62,795 bases of DNA, from positions 1-62,795 of the forward strand of contig CAKUES010000013.1 of assembly GCA_934646835.1 (NCBI GenBank), read 5' to 3'. Below, piece by piece: positions 1-8,517 of the stretch. How positions within the stretch are numbered: position 1 is the first letter of the stretch; each line of letters begins with the position of its first letter. This DNA comes from an uncultured Coriobacteriales bacterium (GTDB lineage: Bacteria > Actinomycetota > Coriobacteriia > Coriobacteriales > QAMH01). Position numbers and translations under genes: made by a program. Below the pieces are notes generated by a model that had not been told where the DNA came from, made no database searches, and worked only from the letters and a program-made list of their open reading frames with translations.

Positions 1-55
1 CCATCGCCGAGAGTACTGCAGCGCCAGGCTGCGGGAGGGTAGGACGCCGCTGGGC
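1..55 (+). rRNA. rrf: 5S ribosomal RNA, 3' part only
   Basis: The first 55 bases match the 3' half of an actinobacterial 5S rRNA: a GAGAGTACTGCAGCG helix, then GGGAGGGTAGGACGCCGC before the terminal helix. The 5' half lies outside the window, so this is the end of an rRNA operon read on the plus strand. The exact 3' end is estimated. Confidence 0.8.
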
Positions 56-112
56 CGACCGGGGGCTCTCGCGCTTTCGGGCGGGCTTTGGCCCGCGAGG
101 GGCGAAACAGAG

Positions 113-169
113 AGAGGCGCCGCACGCCGCACCTGCGCCGGGTGCCGCGCGCGGCGCCTCTTCTTGTTT
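113..169 (+). terminator. Rho-independent terminator of the rRNA operon
   Basis: A perfect 11-bp stem (arms 113-123 and 151-161, AGAGGCGCCGC paired with GCGGCGCCTCT) encloses a 27-nt GC-rich loop and is followed by TCTTGTTT. It lies about 60 bases after the 5S gene. Confidence 0.7.
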
Positions 170-222
170 GCACAGGGCGCACACTCTCGCTGTTTGAGGA
201 CGCCCTCTTTCAGCACCGCCCC

Positions 223-500
223 GGTTCTCTGAACGACCAGTTGTTCAGAGAACCGCCGTCGTGGGTGGAAAGGCCCGGCTCTACCGGTTCCCTGAGCGAC
301 CACTCGTTCAGGGAACGATTGTTTTGTGCGGATATGCCTTCTTATCCCGATTCCCTGAACGATTATTCGTTCGGGGAACTGCCGTCATGGCCGTATAAGG
401 CGGTATTCCCCAATTGTCTGAACGGTCAGTTGTTCAGGGAATCTCCGTATCGGGCTGATGCGGTGGAATCTCGCAATCTCCTGAATGATTTGCCGTTCAG
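223..500. repeat. array of five 63-bp hairpin repeats
   Basis: Five diverged units repeat with an exact 63-bp period: the CTGAAC-type core starts at 229, 292, 355, 418 and 481. Each unit forms a hairpin with an 8-nt loop. The first (223-254) is a perfect 12-bp stem; the second (287-316) and third (351-378) have one wobble each; the last two are weaker. Stem changes are partly compensatory (T-A in unit 1, C-G in unit 2). Because 63 is 21 codons, the array is also open in one frame, giving repeats of the type SLNDQLFRE. No convincing ribosome binding site precedes that frame, so a structural role is favoured over coding. Confidence 0.8.
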
Positions 501-615
501 AAATCTCGGGAGCTCGCGCTTAGTGCCTCGTGCGGGCTGATATCTGCTCCGCTAAGTGCGTCCTTGCTTAGACCGGCCTTCGTTATCAGCAACTGCGCAA
601 CTCAAACCACCGCGC

Positions 616-646
616 TTGACGGTGCTTTCCCGCTTTGTTTTATCAC
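616..646 (+). promoter_or_regulatory. possible promoter of leuS
   Basis: TTGACG at 616-621 is a good -35 box. The best -10 candidates are TTTATC (639, 17-bp spacer) or TATCAC (641, 19-bp spacer), neither strong. It sits about 60 bases before the leuS start. Confidence 0.3.
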
Positions 647-703
647 TCGTCTTAGTCTGCGGTATTATGGAGGGCATGTTTTCTTTGGTCGAAAGGTTTT
701 TCT

Positions 704-3286
704 ATGTCTGACTCGACAATGCCTGAATATAATCCGCAGGATATCGAGCTCAAGTGGCAGGCGGCTTGGGAGGAGCAGGAGCTCTTCAAGGTCGACAACG
801 CCGGCGAGCGCCCTGCAAAGTACATCCTCGAGATGTTCCCCTATCCTTCTGGCGACATCCACATGGGCCATGCGCGTAACTACAGCATCGGCGATGTGAT
901 GGCTCGCTACTGGCGCATGAAGGGTTACGACGTCTTGCATCCTATGGGTTGGGACGCCTTTGGCCTGCCCGCGGAGAATGCCGCCATCAAGCACAAGAGC
1001 CATCCCGCGAAATGGACCTACGCCAACATCGAGACTCAGAAGAAGAGCTTCAAGCGCATGGGCTTCTCTTATGACTGGGACCGCCAGGTCGTCGCCTGCG
1101 ATCCCGAGTACTATCGCTGGGGCCAGTGGATGTTCCTGAAGTTCTGGGAGAAGGGCCTCGTCGAGCGTCGCAACAACCCCGTTAACTGGTGCCCCAGCTG
1201 CCAGACCGTTCTGGCAAACGAGCAGGTCACTGAAGGTCGCTGCTGGCGTTGCGACTCCGAGGTCGAAAAGCGCCCCCTGACCCAGTGGTACCTCAAGATC
1301 ACCGACTACGCGCAGGAGCTTTTGGATGACCTCGACCAGCTCGAGGGCTGGCCCGAGCGCGTCAAGCAGCAGCAGTCCAACTGGATTGGCCGCTCCGAGG
1401 GCGCCGAGGTCACGTTCACGCTCTGCGATGCTAACGGCAATGTTCCTGCTGAGCCCGCTGAGGATCAGCTTCTGACGGTCTTTACCACCCGTGCTGACAC
1501 GCTCTTTGGCTGCAGCTTCTTCCTGCTGGCCCCCGAGAGCACCATCCTCAAGGACCTGGTTGCCGGTACCGAGTACGAGGCCGCCGTCATGCAGGTCGTC
1601 GAGGACGCCAAGAAGATTACCGCCGTCGAGCGCGCCCAGGGCACGAAGGAGAAGCACGGCGCCTTTACCGGTCGCTATGTGGTCAACCCCATCAACGGCG
1701 AGAAGGTTCCCGTCTGGGTTGCCGACTACATCGTTGCCGACTACGGCACCGGTGCGGTTATGGCCGTTCCCTGCGGCGACCAGCGCGACTTTGAGTTCGC
1801 CAAGAAGTATGACCTCCCCATCGTACCCATCATCGTCACCGAGGATGACCCCCTGTACCCGCAGCTTAAGGACGAGCAGGGTCGCGTTGTCACCTCCGTT
1901 GACTGGGATGAGGCTATGGCAGCCGAAGGCATCCTCGTCCAGTCTGGCAAGTTCACCGGCATGGTCGGCGGCAAGCACTCCGAGGCAGAGGAAGCCGTCG
2001 TCAAGGAGCTCGAGGCGATGGGCCGCGGTGGCCGCAAGGTTGAGTTCCGCCTGCGCGACTGGCTGATTAGCCGCCAGCGCTACTGGGGCAACCCCATCCC
2101 TGCGATTCACTGCGAGGACTGCGGCGTCGTCCCCGTCCCCGAGGAGGATCTGCCCGTGCGCCTTCCCGAGGACATCGACCTGGCAGCAGGCGAGACCCTG
2201 GCCACGCATGAGGACTTCGTGAAGTGCACCTGCCCCAAGTGCGGCAAGCCGGCACGTCGCGAGACCGACACCATGGACACCTTCACCTGCAGCAGCTGGT
2301 ACTACATGCGCTACACGGATCCCAAGAACGAGGACAAGCCGTTCGATAAGGACGCCGTCAACCGCTTCATGCCCGTCGACCAGTACATCGGCGGCATCGA
2401 GCATGCCATCTTGCACTTGCTGTACTCGCGCTTCTACACCAAGGTGCTGCGTGATCTGGGCATGCTGGACTTTGACGAGCCGTTCACCAACCTGCTGTGC
2501 CAGGGCATGGTTCTCGACGAGCATGGCGACGTCATGTCCAAGTCCAAGGGCAACGTCGTCTCCCCGGAGAGCATGATCGAGCGCTACGGCGCAGACGCCG
2601 TCCGCGCGTGCATCCTGTTCATGGCTCCGCCCGACAAGGAGCTGCTCTGGAACGAGAAGGGTTTGGCCGGTATCTATAAGTTCCTCAACCGCGCTTGGCG
2701 TGCGGTATGCGACTTTGCCGGTAAGGCTGACACGGATACACTCTTCGACGCCGCTGCCAAGGAGGACGTGAAGACCGCTGCCAAGACCCTGCTGCGCGAG
2801 CGTCATCGCGTCGCCGCCAAGGTCGAGGAGGACTTCTCCCGTAACCAGTTCAACACCGCGTTGAGCGCCATCATGGAGCTCGTGAACACGGCCGGCTCCT
2901 ACCTGCGCGTTGCGTCCTTCGACCAGCGCAGTGCCGATGCGGAGCTTGCCGCGCTGGACAAGGACGTCGCAGAGACCATCGTCAAGCTGCTTGCCCCCAT
3001 CGCCCCGCACTGGGCAGAGGAGCTGTGGCAGGAGGTCATGGGCAACGAGGGCAGCGTCTGTTCCCAGGCTTGGCCCACTTTCGACGAGAGCTTCATTCAG
3101 GCCGATGAGGTCGAGCGCGCCGTCATGGTCAAGGGCAAGGTTCGCGGCAAGGTTGTCACCCCCGCTGATGCAAGCGAGGAGGAGATCGTGAAGGCCGCAC
3201 TCGAGGCGATTGCCAGCAAGATCGAAGGCCAGACGGTCCGCAAGACCATCGTGGCCCCCAACGTCGTCAACGTCGTCGTTGGCTAA
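704..3286 (+). CDS. leuS: leucyl-tRNA synthetase
   Basis: An 860-residue class I aminoacyl-tRNA synthetase that charges tRNA-Leu with leucine in the cytoplasm; the length is normal for bacterial LeuRS. The HIGH motif is HMGH at residues 53-56, after PYPSGD. The KMSKS loop reads VMSKSKGN at 610-617. Between them lie the CP1 editing domain that hydrolyses mischarged tRNA, and Cys pairs (WCPSC, CEDC, CPKC) typical of zinc-binding inserts. The C-terminal part holds the anticodon-binding helices and the end domain (KGKVRGK). The ATG at 704 has AAAGG about 10 bases upstream. It is monocistronic, between the hairpin array and a strong terminator. Confidence 0.97.
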   Translation: MSDSTMPEYNPQDIELKWQAAWEEQELFKVDNAGERPAKYILEMFPYPSGDIHMGHARNYSIGDVMARYWRMKGYDVLHPMGWDAFGLPAENAAIKHKSHPAKWTYANIETQKKSFKRMGFSYDWDRQVVACDPEYYRWGQWMFLKFWEKGLVERRNNPVNWCPSCQTVLANEQVTEGRCWRCDSEVEKRPLTQWYLKITDYAQELLDDLDQLEGWPERVKQQQSNWIGRSEGAEVTFTLCDANGNVPAEPAEDQLLTVFTTRADTLFGCSFFLLAPESTILKDLVAGTEYEAAVMQVVEDAKKITAVERAQGTKEKHGAFTGRYVVNPINGEKVPVWVADYIVADYGTGAVMAVPCGDQRDFEFAKKYDLPIVPIIVTEDDPLYPQLKDEQGRVVTSVDWDEAMAAEGILVQSGKFTGMVGGKHSEAEEAVVKELEAMGRGGRKVEFRLRDWLISRQRYWGNPIPAIHCEDCGVVPVPEEDLPVRLPEDIDLAAGETLATHEDFVKCTCPKCGKPARRETDTMDTFTCSSWYYMRYTDPKNEDKPFDKDAVNRFMPVDQYIGGIEHAILHLLYSRFYTKVLRDLGMLDFDEPFTNLLCQGMVLDEHGDVMSKSKGNVVSPESMIERYGADAVRACILFMAPPDKELLWNEKGLAGIYKFLNRAWRAVCDFAGKADTDTLFDAAAKEDVKTAAKTLLRERHRVAAKVEEDFSRNQFNTALSAIMELVNTAGSYLRVASFDQRSADAELAALDKDVAETIVKLLAPIAPHWAEELWQEVMGNEGSVCSQAWPTFDESFIQADEVERAVMVKGKVRGKVVTPADASEEEIVKAALEAIASKIEGQTVRKTIVAPNVVNVVVG

Positions 3287-3310
3287 GCGGCTGATCGACA
3301 GATAGCAAGC

Positions 3311-3343
3311 AAGAGGCAGCTCCGAGAGGGGCTGCCTCTTTCA
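3311..3343 (+). terminator. terminator after leuS
   Basis: A perfect 10-bp stem (AAGAGGCAGC at 3311-3320 and GCTGCCTCTT at 3331-3340) with a 10-nt loop ends in a short T tract, 25 bases after the leuS stop. Confidence 0.8.
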
Positions 3344-3389
3344 TATAGGGATGAAAAGCACGAAAGGGCTGGATTGGAAAGAGAGAATC

Positions 3390-3398
3390 TGGTATAAA
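3390..3398 (+). promoter_or_regulatory. extended -10 promoter of the rimP-nusA-infB operon
   Basis: TGGTATAAA gives a TGn extension plus a near-consensus -10 box (TATAAA, 3393-3398). No -35 box is seen at 16-18 bp. Transcription would start near 3405, about 145 bases before rimP. Confidence 0.45.
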
Positions 3399-3420
3399 TA
3401 ATCAGATTGCATTTCTATGC

Positions 3421-3436
3421 CTATGCATATGCATAG
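3421..3436. promoter_or_regulatory. 16-bp perfect palindrome, candidate operator
   Basis: CTATGCATATGCATAG is a perfect palindrome, directly preceded by a further CTATGC half-copy (3415-3420). It lies about 25 bases after the -10 box of the rimP operon, where a repressor or leader-binding factor could act. No cognate regulator is visible. Confidence 0.5.
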
Positions 3437-3549
3437 AGTCCGTTTTGGGCACAGTATGGCTTTCAAGCCGCTGGGGTGCGTTAGATGCCGTCAAGAAGAG
3501 GAAGTGGGCATGGCCCGCTTTCTTTGGTTTATGGGGAAGAAAGGGTTTC

Positions 3550-4032
3550 ATGGCCACTAAAGCAGAAAAGCTCATCGAGGTTCTGGAGCCGCTTGCAGAT
3601 GAAAACGGCTTGGAGCTGGTAACCGTAGAGATTGCCGGAACCAAGAAGAACCCGATTCTGCGCGTCTACCTGGACACGCCGGAGGGCGGGATCAACCTGG
3701 ACCAGCTGGCGGCAGCGCGCGAGTGGGTGGACATCGCAGTCGACGAGCTCGACCCGTTCAAGGGCTCGTTCGTTCTGGAGGTCTCGTCTCCCGGTATCGA
3801 CCGTCCGCTGCGCAAGGCGAGCGACTACGAGCGCTTCGCAGGCGAGGATGTCGTCGTCTACCTCAAGCCGGGCGAGGCTCGCTCCAAGGAGAAGGGCGTG
3901 CTCGTCGGCGTTGAGGACGACAAGGTCGTCGTCGAGCAGGGCGAGGAGCGCATGCTGATCGCGCTCGACAGGATCAAGAAAGCAAACATCGTGGGCCGCA
4001 TCGATTTTTCCGGCTCTAAGGGCAACAAGTAA
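3550..4032 (+). CDS. rimP: ribosome maturation factor RimP
   Basis: A 160-residue protein of the RimP family, which assists maturation of the 30S subunit. It has the N-terminal alpha-beta domain (ENGLELVTVEIAG, then ILRVYLD), the family hallmark VSSPGIDRPLR, and a C-terminal Sm-like domain with GVLVGVEDDKVVV. An in-frame ATG exists at 3445, but the extra 35 residues are not RimP-like. ATG 3550 has GAAGAAAGGG just upstream and gives the normal family length, so it is chosen. It opens the rimP-nusA-rnpM-infB-rbfA operon; nusA follows after 33 bases. Confidence 0.93.
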   Translation: MATKAEKLIEVLEPLADENGLELVTVEIAGTKKNPILRVYLDTPEGGINLDQLAAAREWVDIAVDELDPFKGSFVLEVSSPGIDRPLRKASDYERFAGEDVVVYLKPGEARSKEKGVLVGVEDDKVVVEQGEERMLIALDRIKKANIVGRIDFSGSKGNK

Positions 4033-4065
4033 GCCGGTTAGCGGCATTAAGCGAGAGGAAACAAC

Positions 4066-5289
4066 ATGTCTTCTGAACTGATCGGAGCATTGCAGGACCT
4101 GGCAAAGGAGCGCAACATCGACGAGTACGATGTTCTCGAGCGCCTCGAGCAGGAGCTTGCAAAGAGCTACCAGCGCATCCTGAAGCTCGACTGGGATGCA
4201 CGCGTCACCATCGACCGCAACACGGGCAAGATCTACGTCTACGAGCTCATCGGCCTGGGCGAGGAGGACCCCGAGACGGGCGATTACGAGGATTACGAGG
4301 AGCACGACGTGACTCCTGACGACGTGTCCCGCATCGCTGCTCAGAGTGCCAAGCGCGTCATCAACGAAATCGTCCGCGATGCTGCCCGCGCCAACATCTA
4401 CAAGGAGTTCGTCGAGCGCAAGGGTGAGCTCATCACCGGTACCGTTCTGCAGTCCACGCCTGACTTCACGATCATCAAGATCAGCGACGGCGTTGAGGCC
4501 GAGCTCCCGCACTACGACGGCCGCAACGGCGGTCAGGAGCGCAACGAGAAGCCCGAGGGTGAGTACTACCAGCACAACCAGCGCCTCAAGGCCCTCATCG
4601 TCGACGTCCGCGAGCCCGGCACCGAGGGCGGCGGCCGCCACGAGGGCTCTCGCCCGGCCATCATCGTCAGCCGCACCCACCCCGACCTGATCCGTCGCCT
4701 GCTCGAGATCGAGGTCCCGGAGATCTACGACGGCGTCGTCGAGGTCAAGTCCATCGCCCGCGAGGCCGGCGCCCGCTCCAAGATCGCCGTCTACTCCCGC
4801 GAGTCCAACCTCGATCCCGTCGGCGCATGCGTCGGTCCCAAGGGCTCCCGTATCCGCATGGTCGTCTCCGAGCTGCGCGGTGAGCGCATCGACGTCATCC
4901 AGTGGAACGAGGACCCCGCGGTTTATGTCGCGAACGCGCTTTCTCCTGCAAAGGTGAGCCGCGTCATCATCGACGAGGACAGCCACTACGCAACCGTCAT
5001 CGTCCCCGACGACCAGCTGTCCCTGGCCATCGGCAAGGAGGGACAGAACGCTCGCCTCGCCGCGCGCCTGACCGGCTGGCATATCGACATCAAGTCCGCC
5101 AGCATCGTGAGCAACGACATGCTTCAGGGCAACACGGACTCCTTCATCGACGATGACGATGATGTCGAGGAGGCCGGCGATATCCGCTGCGAGTACGTGG
5201 GCGCCGACGGCACCCGCTGCCGCAACCACGCGCGCCCCGGTTCCCGTTTCTGCGGTATCCACGCAGACGAGGAGGAGTCTCTCATCTAA
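4066..5289 (+). CDS. nusA: transcription elongation/termination factor NusA with a Cys-rich tail
   Basis: A 407-residue NusA that binds RNA polymerase and nascent RNA to control pausing, termination and antitermination. An N-terminal polymerase-binding domain (about 1-130) is followed by an S1 domain (GTVLQSTPDFTIIKI) and two KH domains: GACVGPKGSRIRMV in KH1, LAIGKEGQNARLAARLTGW in KH2. After an acidic linker (DDDDDVEE) the protein ends in C375-x9-C385-x10-C396-x2-H399, a zinc-finger-like tail that classical NusA lacks. The stop codon overlaps the next start by one base (TAATG), so rnpM is translationally coupled. Confidence 0.96.
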   Translation: MSSELIGALQDLAKERNIDEYDVLERLEQELAKSYQRILKLDWDARVTIDRNTGKIYVYELIGLGEEDPETGDYEDYEEHDVTPDDVSRIAAQSAKRVINEIVRDAARANIYKEFVERKGELITGTVLQSTPDFTIIKISDGVEAELPHYDGRNGGQERNEKPEGEYYQHNQRLKALIVDVREPGTEGGGRHEGSRPAIIVSRTHPDLIRRLLEIEVPEIYDGVVEVKSIAREAGARSKIAVYSRESNLDPVGACVGPKGSRIRMVVSELRGERIDVIQWNEDPAVYVANALSPAKVSRVIIDEDSHYATVIVPDDQLSLAIGKEGQNARLAARLTGWHIDIKSASIVSNDMLQGNTDSFIDDDDDVEEAGDIRCEYVGADGTRCRNHARPGSRFCGIHADEEESLI

Positions 5290-5576
5290 TGGGCACCAAG
5301 GCGTCGATTCGCACCTGCATCGCGTGCGGCACCTCCGCTCCCAGAGCAGAGCTTGTCCGAGTGGTCAGGTCCCCGCAGGGCCAGGTGAGCCTGGACGCGA
5401 GGGGCAAGGCCGATGGAAGAGGCGCCTATGTGTGCTTGGACCGGGCATGCTTTGCCAAAGCGGTGAAGAAGCACGCGTTTGACTCGAAACTGCGCAAGAG
5501 GCTGAGCGCAGACGAATATATCGGCCTTGAGAAGGATTTTGACGCTCTTAGCGCAACATGCGCGAAGTTGCGCTGA
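5289..5576 (+). CDS. rnpM: YlxR/RnpM family RNA-binding protein
   Basis: A 95-residue protein of the YlxR (DUF448) family, normally encoded between nusA and infB. It begins with RTCIACGTSAPRAEL, whose Cys pair and following charged strand are typical, and contains the family motif GRGAYVC. In Bacillus the family member has been described as a modulator of RNase P; the role here is by homology only. It overlaps nusA by one base. The L7Ae-like ylxQ gene often found next is absent; infB follows directly. Confidence 0.9.
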   Translation: MGTKASIRTCIACGTSAPRAELVRVVRSPQGQVSLDARGKADGRGAYVCLDRACFAKAVKKHAFDSKLRKRLSADEYIGLEKDFDALSATCAKLR

Positions 5577-5592
5577 TGAGGAAGGTGAGTAT

Positions 5593-8148
5593 ATGGCAAG
5601 CATGCGAGTACATGAGTTGGCCAAGGAGTTTGGCTTGAGCTCCAAGGAGCTTTTGGCAAAGCTCGAGGAGATGAAGATCCCCGCCAAGAACCATGCGTCT
5701 ACGCTTGTCGACGCGTATGTCGACAAGATCCGCAAGCAGCTTGGCCCCGAGATGGCAGAGCGCGCCGCCCAGATCGAGCGCGAGGCCAAGGAGGCAGAGG
5801 CTGCTGCAAAGGCCAAGGAGGAAGAGGAGCGCCGCCGCATCGAGGCTGAGCACAAGGCTGCAGCCGAGGAAGAGCGTCGCCGTCGCCAGGAGGAGAAGGC
5901 CCGCCGCGATGCAGAGGCCGCCGAGAAGAAGCGCCTCGCAGAGGAGGCCAAGGAGGCCGAGCGCGAGGCAAAGCGCCTGAAGCCCACCTCCGTCTTCGAC
6001 AGCCTGCTGTCTCAGATCGCCGCTGAGAACGACCGCCTGGCAACCGAGAAGGCAGAAAACGCCGAGCGCAAGGCCAGCGAGTCCAAGGACTCCGGCAAGG
6101 GCGGCAACAAGGGCCACAAGGACAACAAGGACGCAGACCGCGCTCCCAAGAAAAAGAAGAAGGGCCGCAAGGCCGACGTCTCCGTCGACGACCAGTCCGA
6201 GGACGACCGCTATCGCCAGATGGCCGTCGCCGCCGAGCAGCTGCAGCGCGACAAGGTCCTCGAGGAGGCACGCGCTGCCGTCGCAGAGGCTGAGACCGAG
6301 TCCAAGGGCCGCCGCAAGAAGCGCAAGGAGCGCCGCGCCGCCGAGGCTGCTAAGAAGGCCGAGGAGGAGGCAATCAAGGAGGCGGAGCGCACCGGCATCG
6401 CCGTCGGTGTCGTCAAGGTCGTCAGCGGTGCCACCGTTGGCGAGCTGGCAGAGCTCCTCGAGGTCCCCGGCAACGAGATCGTCAAGCGCCTCTTCCTGCT
6501 GGGAACCCCGCTCACCCTCACCCAGACTATGAGCGACGACCTCATCGAGCTCATCGCTGACGACTTGGGTCGCGAGGTCAAGGTCGTCTCCCAGGAAGAG
6601 GAGATGTCCTTCTCCTTCCACGACGACGAGGAAGACCTCAAGCCCCGCCCGCCTGTGGTTACCGTCATGGGTCACGTCGACCACGGCAAGACCTCCTTGC
6701 TCGACGCCATCCGCGAGACCGGCGTCGCCAGCACCGAGGCCGGCGGCATCACGCAGCATATCGGTGCATCCAAGGTCTTCATCAACGGCCAGCAGATCAC
6801 CTTCATCGATACCCCGGGCCATGAGGCGTTTACCGCCATGCGTGCCCGCGGTGCACAGGTCACCGACGTCATCGTCCTCGTTGTCGCCGCTGACGACGGC
6901 GTCATGCCCCAGACGGTTGAGGCAATCAACCACGCCAAGGCTGCAAACGTCCCCGTCGTCGTCGCCATCAACAAGATCGACAAGCCCGGCGCCAACCCGG
7001 ACCGTGTGAAGACCGAGCTCTCCGAGCACGGCATCATCCCCGAGGAGTGGGGCGGTCAGAACATGTTCGTCGAGGTCAGCGCCAAGAAGCGCATGAACAT
7101 CGACGACCTGCTCGAGACCATCATCCTGCAGGCCGACGTCCTGGAGCTCAAGGCCAACCCGGATACCACGGCAAGCGGCTTTGTCATCGAGGCAAACCTC
7201 GACAAGGGTCGCGGTCCCGTTGCAACCGTCATCGTCCAGCGCGGTACGCTGCACGTTGGCGACACGTTGGTCGCCGGCATGACCTACGGCCGCGTCCGCG
7301 CGCTGATCGACCCGCAGGGCAACAACGTCACCGAGTGCAGGCCGTCTGACCCCGTGGAGATCCTCGGTCTCAACGCCGTCCCCGGTGCCGGCGACGAGTT
7401 CTGCGTCTTCGAGGAGGAGTCCGACGCCCGCAAGCTCGCACAGGAGCGCGAGTTCAAGGCACGCCTGGCTGCGCAGGAGCAGAAGTCCCACGTCAGCCTC
7501 GACAACCTGTTCGCCCGTATGGAGCAGGACAAGCTGGCTGAGCTCAACCTCATCGTCAAGGCAGACGTCCAGGGCTCCATCGAGGCTCTGGCAGACGCCC
7601 TGAGCAAGATGGACCAGTCCGAGGTTCGCATCAACATCATCCACTCCGCCGTTGGCGGCATCACGGAGACCGACGTCATCCTGGCAGGCGCCTCCGACGC
7701 CATCATCATCGGCTTCGGCGTCCGCCCGGAGGCCAAGGCCCGTGCAGCAGCAGAGCGCGAGGGTGTCGATATCCGCCTGTACCGTGTCATCTACAAGGCT
7801 CTCGAGGACATCAACGCAGCACGCGTTGGTATGCTCGCACCGGAAGAGGTCGAGGTCGACACGGGTTCCGCAGAGGTCCGCGAGCTCTTCCGCATGCCCA
7901 AGGTCGGTGTCATCGCCGGCTGCCTGGTCACGGAGGGCGAGATCCACAAGAGCGACACCATCCGCGTCGTGCGCAACAGCGTCATCGTCTACGAGGGCGC
8001 GATCACCTCTATGCGCCACTACCGCGATGACGTTGAGTCCGTCAGGGCCGGCTCTGAGTGCGGTATCGGCATCGAGGGCTACCAGGACATCAAGGAAGGC
8101 GACGTCCTCGAGGGTTACCGCATCGAGCAGGTCGCCCGCAAGGAGTAA
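5593..8148 (+). CDS. infB: translation initiation factor IF-2
   Basis: An 851-residue GTPase that brings initiator tRNA to the 30S subunit. The N-terminus has an IF2N domain (MRVHELAKEFGLSSKELL), a long charged coiled-coil rich in Ala, Glu, Lys and Arg (about 50-250), and a second IF2N-like domain (GATVGELAELLEV). The G domain shows GHVDHGKT at 360-367, DTPGHE at 406-411 and NKID at 460-463, followed by the C-terminal domains that bind fMet-tRNA. An in-frame ATG at 5527 lies inside rnpM. ATG 5593 has GAGGAAGGTGAG upstream and gives a standard N-terminus, so it is chosen. rbfA follows after 3 bases. Confidence 0.97.
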   Translation: MASMRVHELAKEFGLSSKELLAKLEEMKIPAKNHASTLVDAYVDKIRKQLGPEMAERAAQIEREAKEAEAAAKAKEEEERRRIEAEHKAAAEEERRRRQEEKARRDAEAAEKKRLAEEAKEAEREAKRLKPTSVFDSLLSQIAAENDRLATEKAENAERKASESKDSGKGGNKGHKDNKDADRAPKKKKKGRKADVSVDDQSEDDRYRQMAVAAEQLQRDKVLEEARAAVAEAETESKGRRKKRKERRAAEAAKKAEEEAIKEAERTGIAVGVVKVVSGATVGELAELLEVPGNEIVKRLFLLGTPLTLTQTMSDDLIELIADDLGREVKVVSQEEEMSFSFHDDEEDLKPRPPVVTVMGHVDHGKTSLLDAIRETGVASTEAGGITQHIGASKVFINGQQITFIDTPGHEAFTAMRARGAQVTDVIVLVVAADDGVMPQTVEAINHAKAANVPVVVAINKIDKPGANPDRVKTELSEHGIIPEEWGGQNMFVEVSAKKRMNIDDLLETIILQADVLELKANPDTTASGFVIEANLDKGRGPVATVIVQRGTLHVGDTLVAGMTYGRVRALIDPQGNNVTECRPSDPVEILGLNAVPGAGDEFCVFEEESDARKLAQEREFKARLAAQEQKSHVSLDNLFARMEQDKLAELNLIVKADVQGSIEALADALSKMDQSEVRINIIHSAVGGITETDVILAGASDAIIIGFGVRPEAKARAAAEREGVDIRLYRVIYKALEDINAARVGMLAPEEVEVDTGSAEVRELFRMPKVGVIAGCLVTEGEIHKSDTIRVVRNSVIVYEGAITSMRHYRDDVESVRAGSECGIGIEGYQDIKEGDVLEGYRIEQVARKE

Positions 8149-8151
8149 ACG

Positions 8152-8517
8152 ATGAAGCAGACACCCGCATCGCGTAAAGCGAACGAGCAGCTGAGGAGCA
8201 AGATCGCGAATGTGATCTTGTTCCACATCGCCGACCCCCGTCTCGAGATGGTCACGGTCACCTCTTGCGAGGTCTCCAAGGACCGCTCTGTCGCAGATGT
8301 CTACATCTCCGCCGACAAGGACCGCTATGACGAGGTCATGGCGGGTCTCGAGGCAGCGAAGGGCCGCATCAGGTCCCTCGTCGGCAAGGATCTGGGCTGG
8401 CGCGTGACGCCCGAGCTCAGGTTCTACATTGACAAGACTGTCGACACCGCGGAGCATATCGCGGCTGTGCTGGAAAGCGAGCATAAGTGGTTCGATTCGA
8501 TTTCTCAGGAGCAGTAG
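8152..8517 (+). CDS. rbfA: ribosome-binding factor A
   Basis: A 121-residue KH-like protein needed for late 30S maturation and processing of the 16S 5' end. It shows the family pattern: N-terminal RKANEQLRSKIANVI, then DPRLEMVTVTSCEVSKDRSVADVYIS, and C-terminal TPELRFYIDKTVDTAEHI. It sits between infB (3-base gap) and nrnA (31-base overlap), the usual operon position. Confidence 0.95.
   Translation: MKQTPASRKANEQLRSKIANVILFHIADPRLEMVTVTSCEVSKDRSVADVYISADKDRYDEVMAGLEAAKGRIRSLVGKDLGWRVTPELRFYIDKTVDTAEHIAAVLESEHKWFDSISQEQ

Noticed and set aside
223..500. 63-bp array as a CRISPR
   Set aside because: Repeats are too diverged, the conserved part is a hairpin with variable loop, and no cas gene is near.
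88..540. 150-codon frame across the 63-bp array
   Set aside because: It begins inside the rRNA terminator region and has no ribosome binding site. The repeat period of 21 codons keeps it open. Left as an alternative within the array entry.
541..703. T-box leader before leuS
   Set aside because: No AGGGTGGNACC motif or antiterminator was found.
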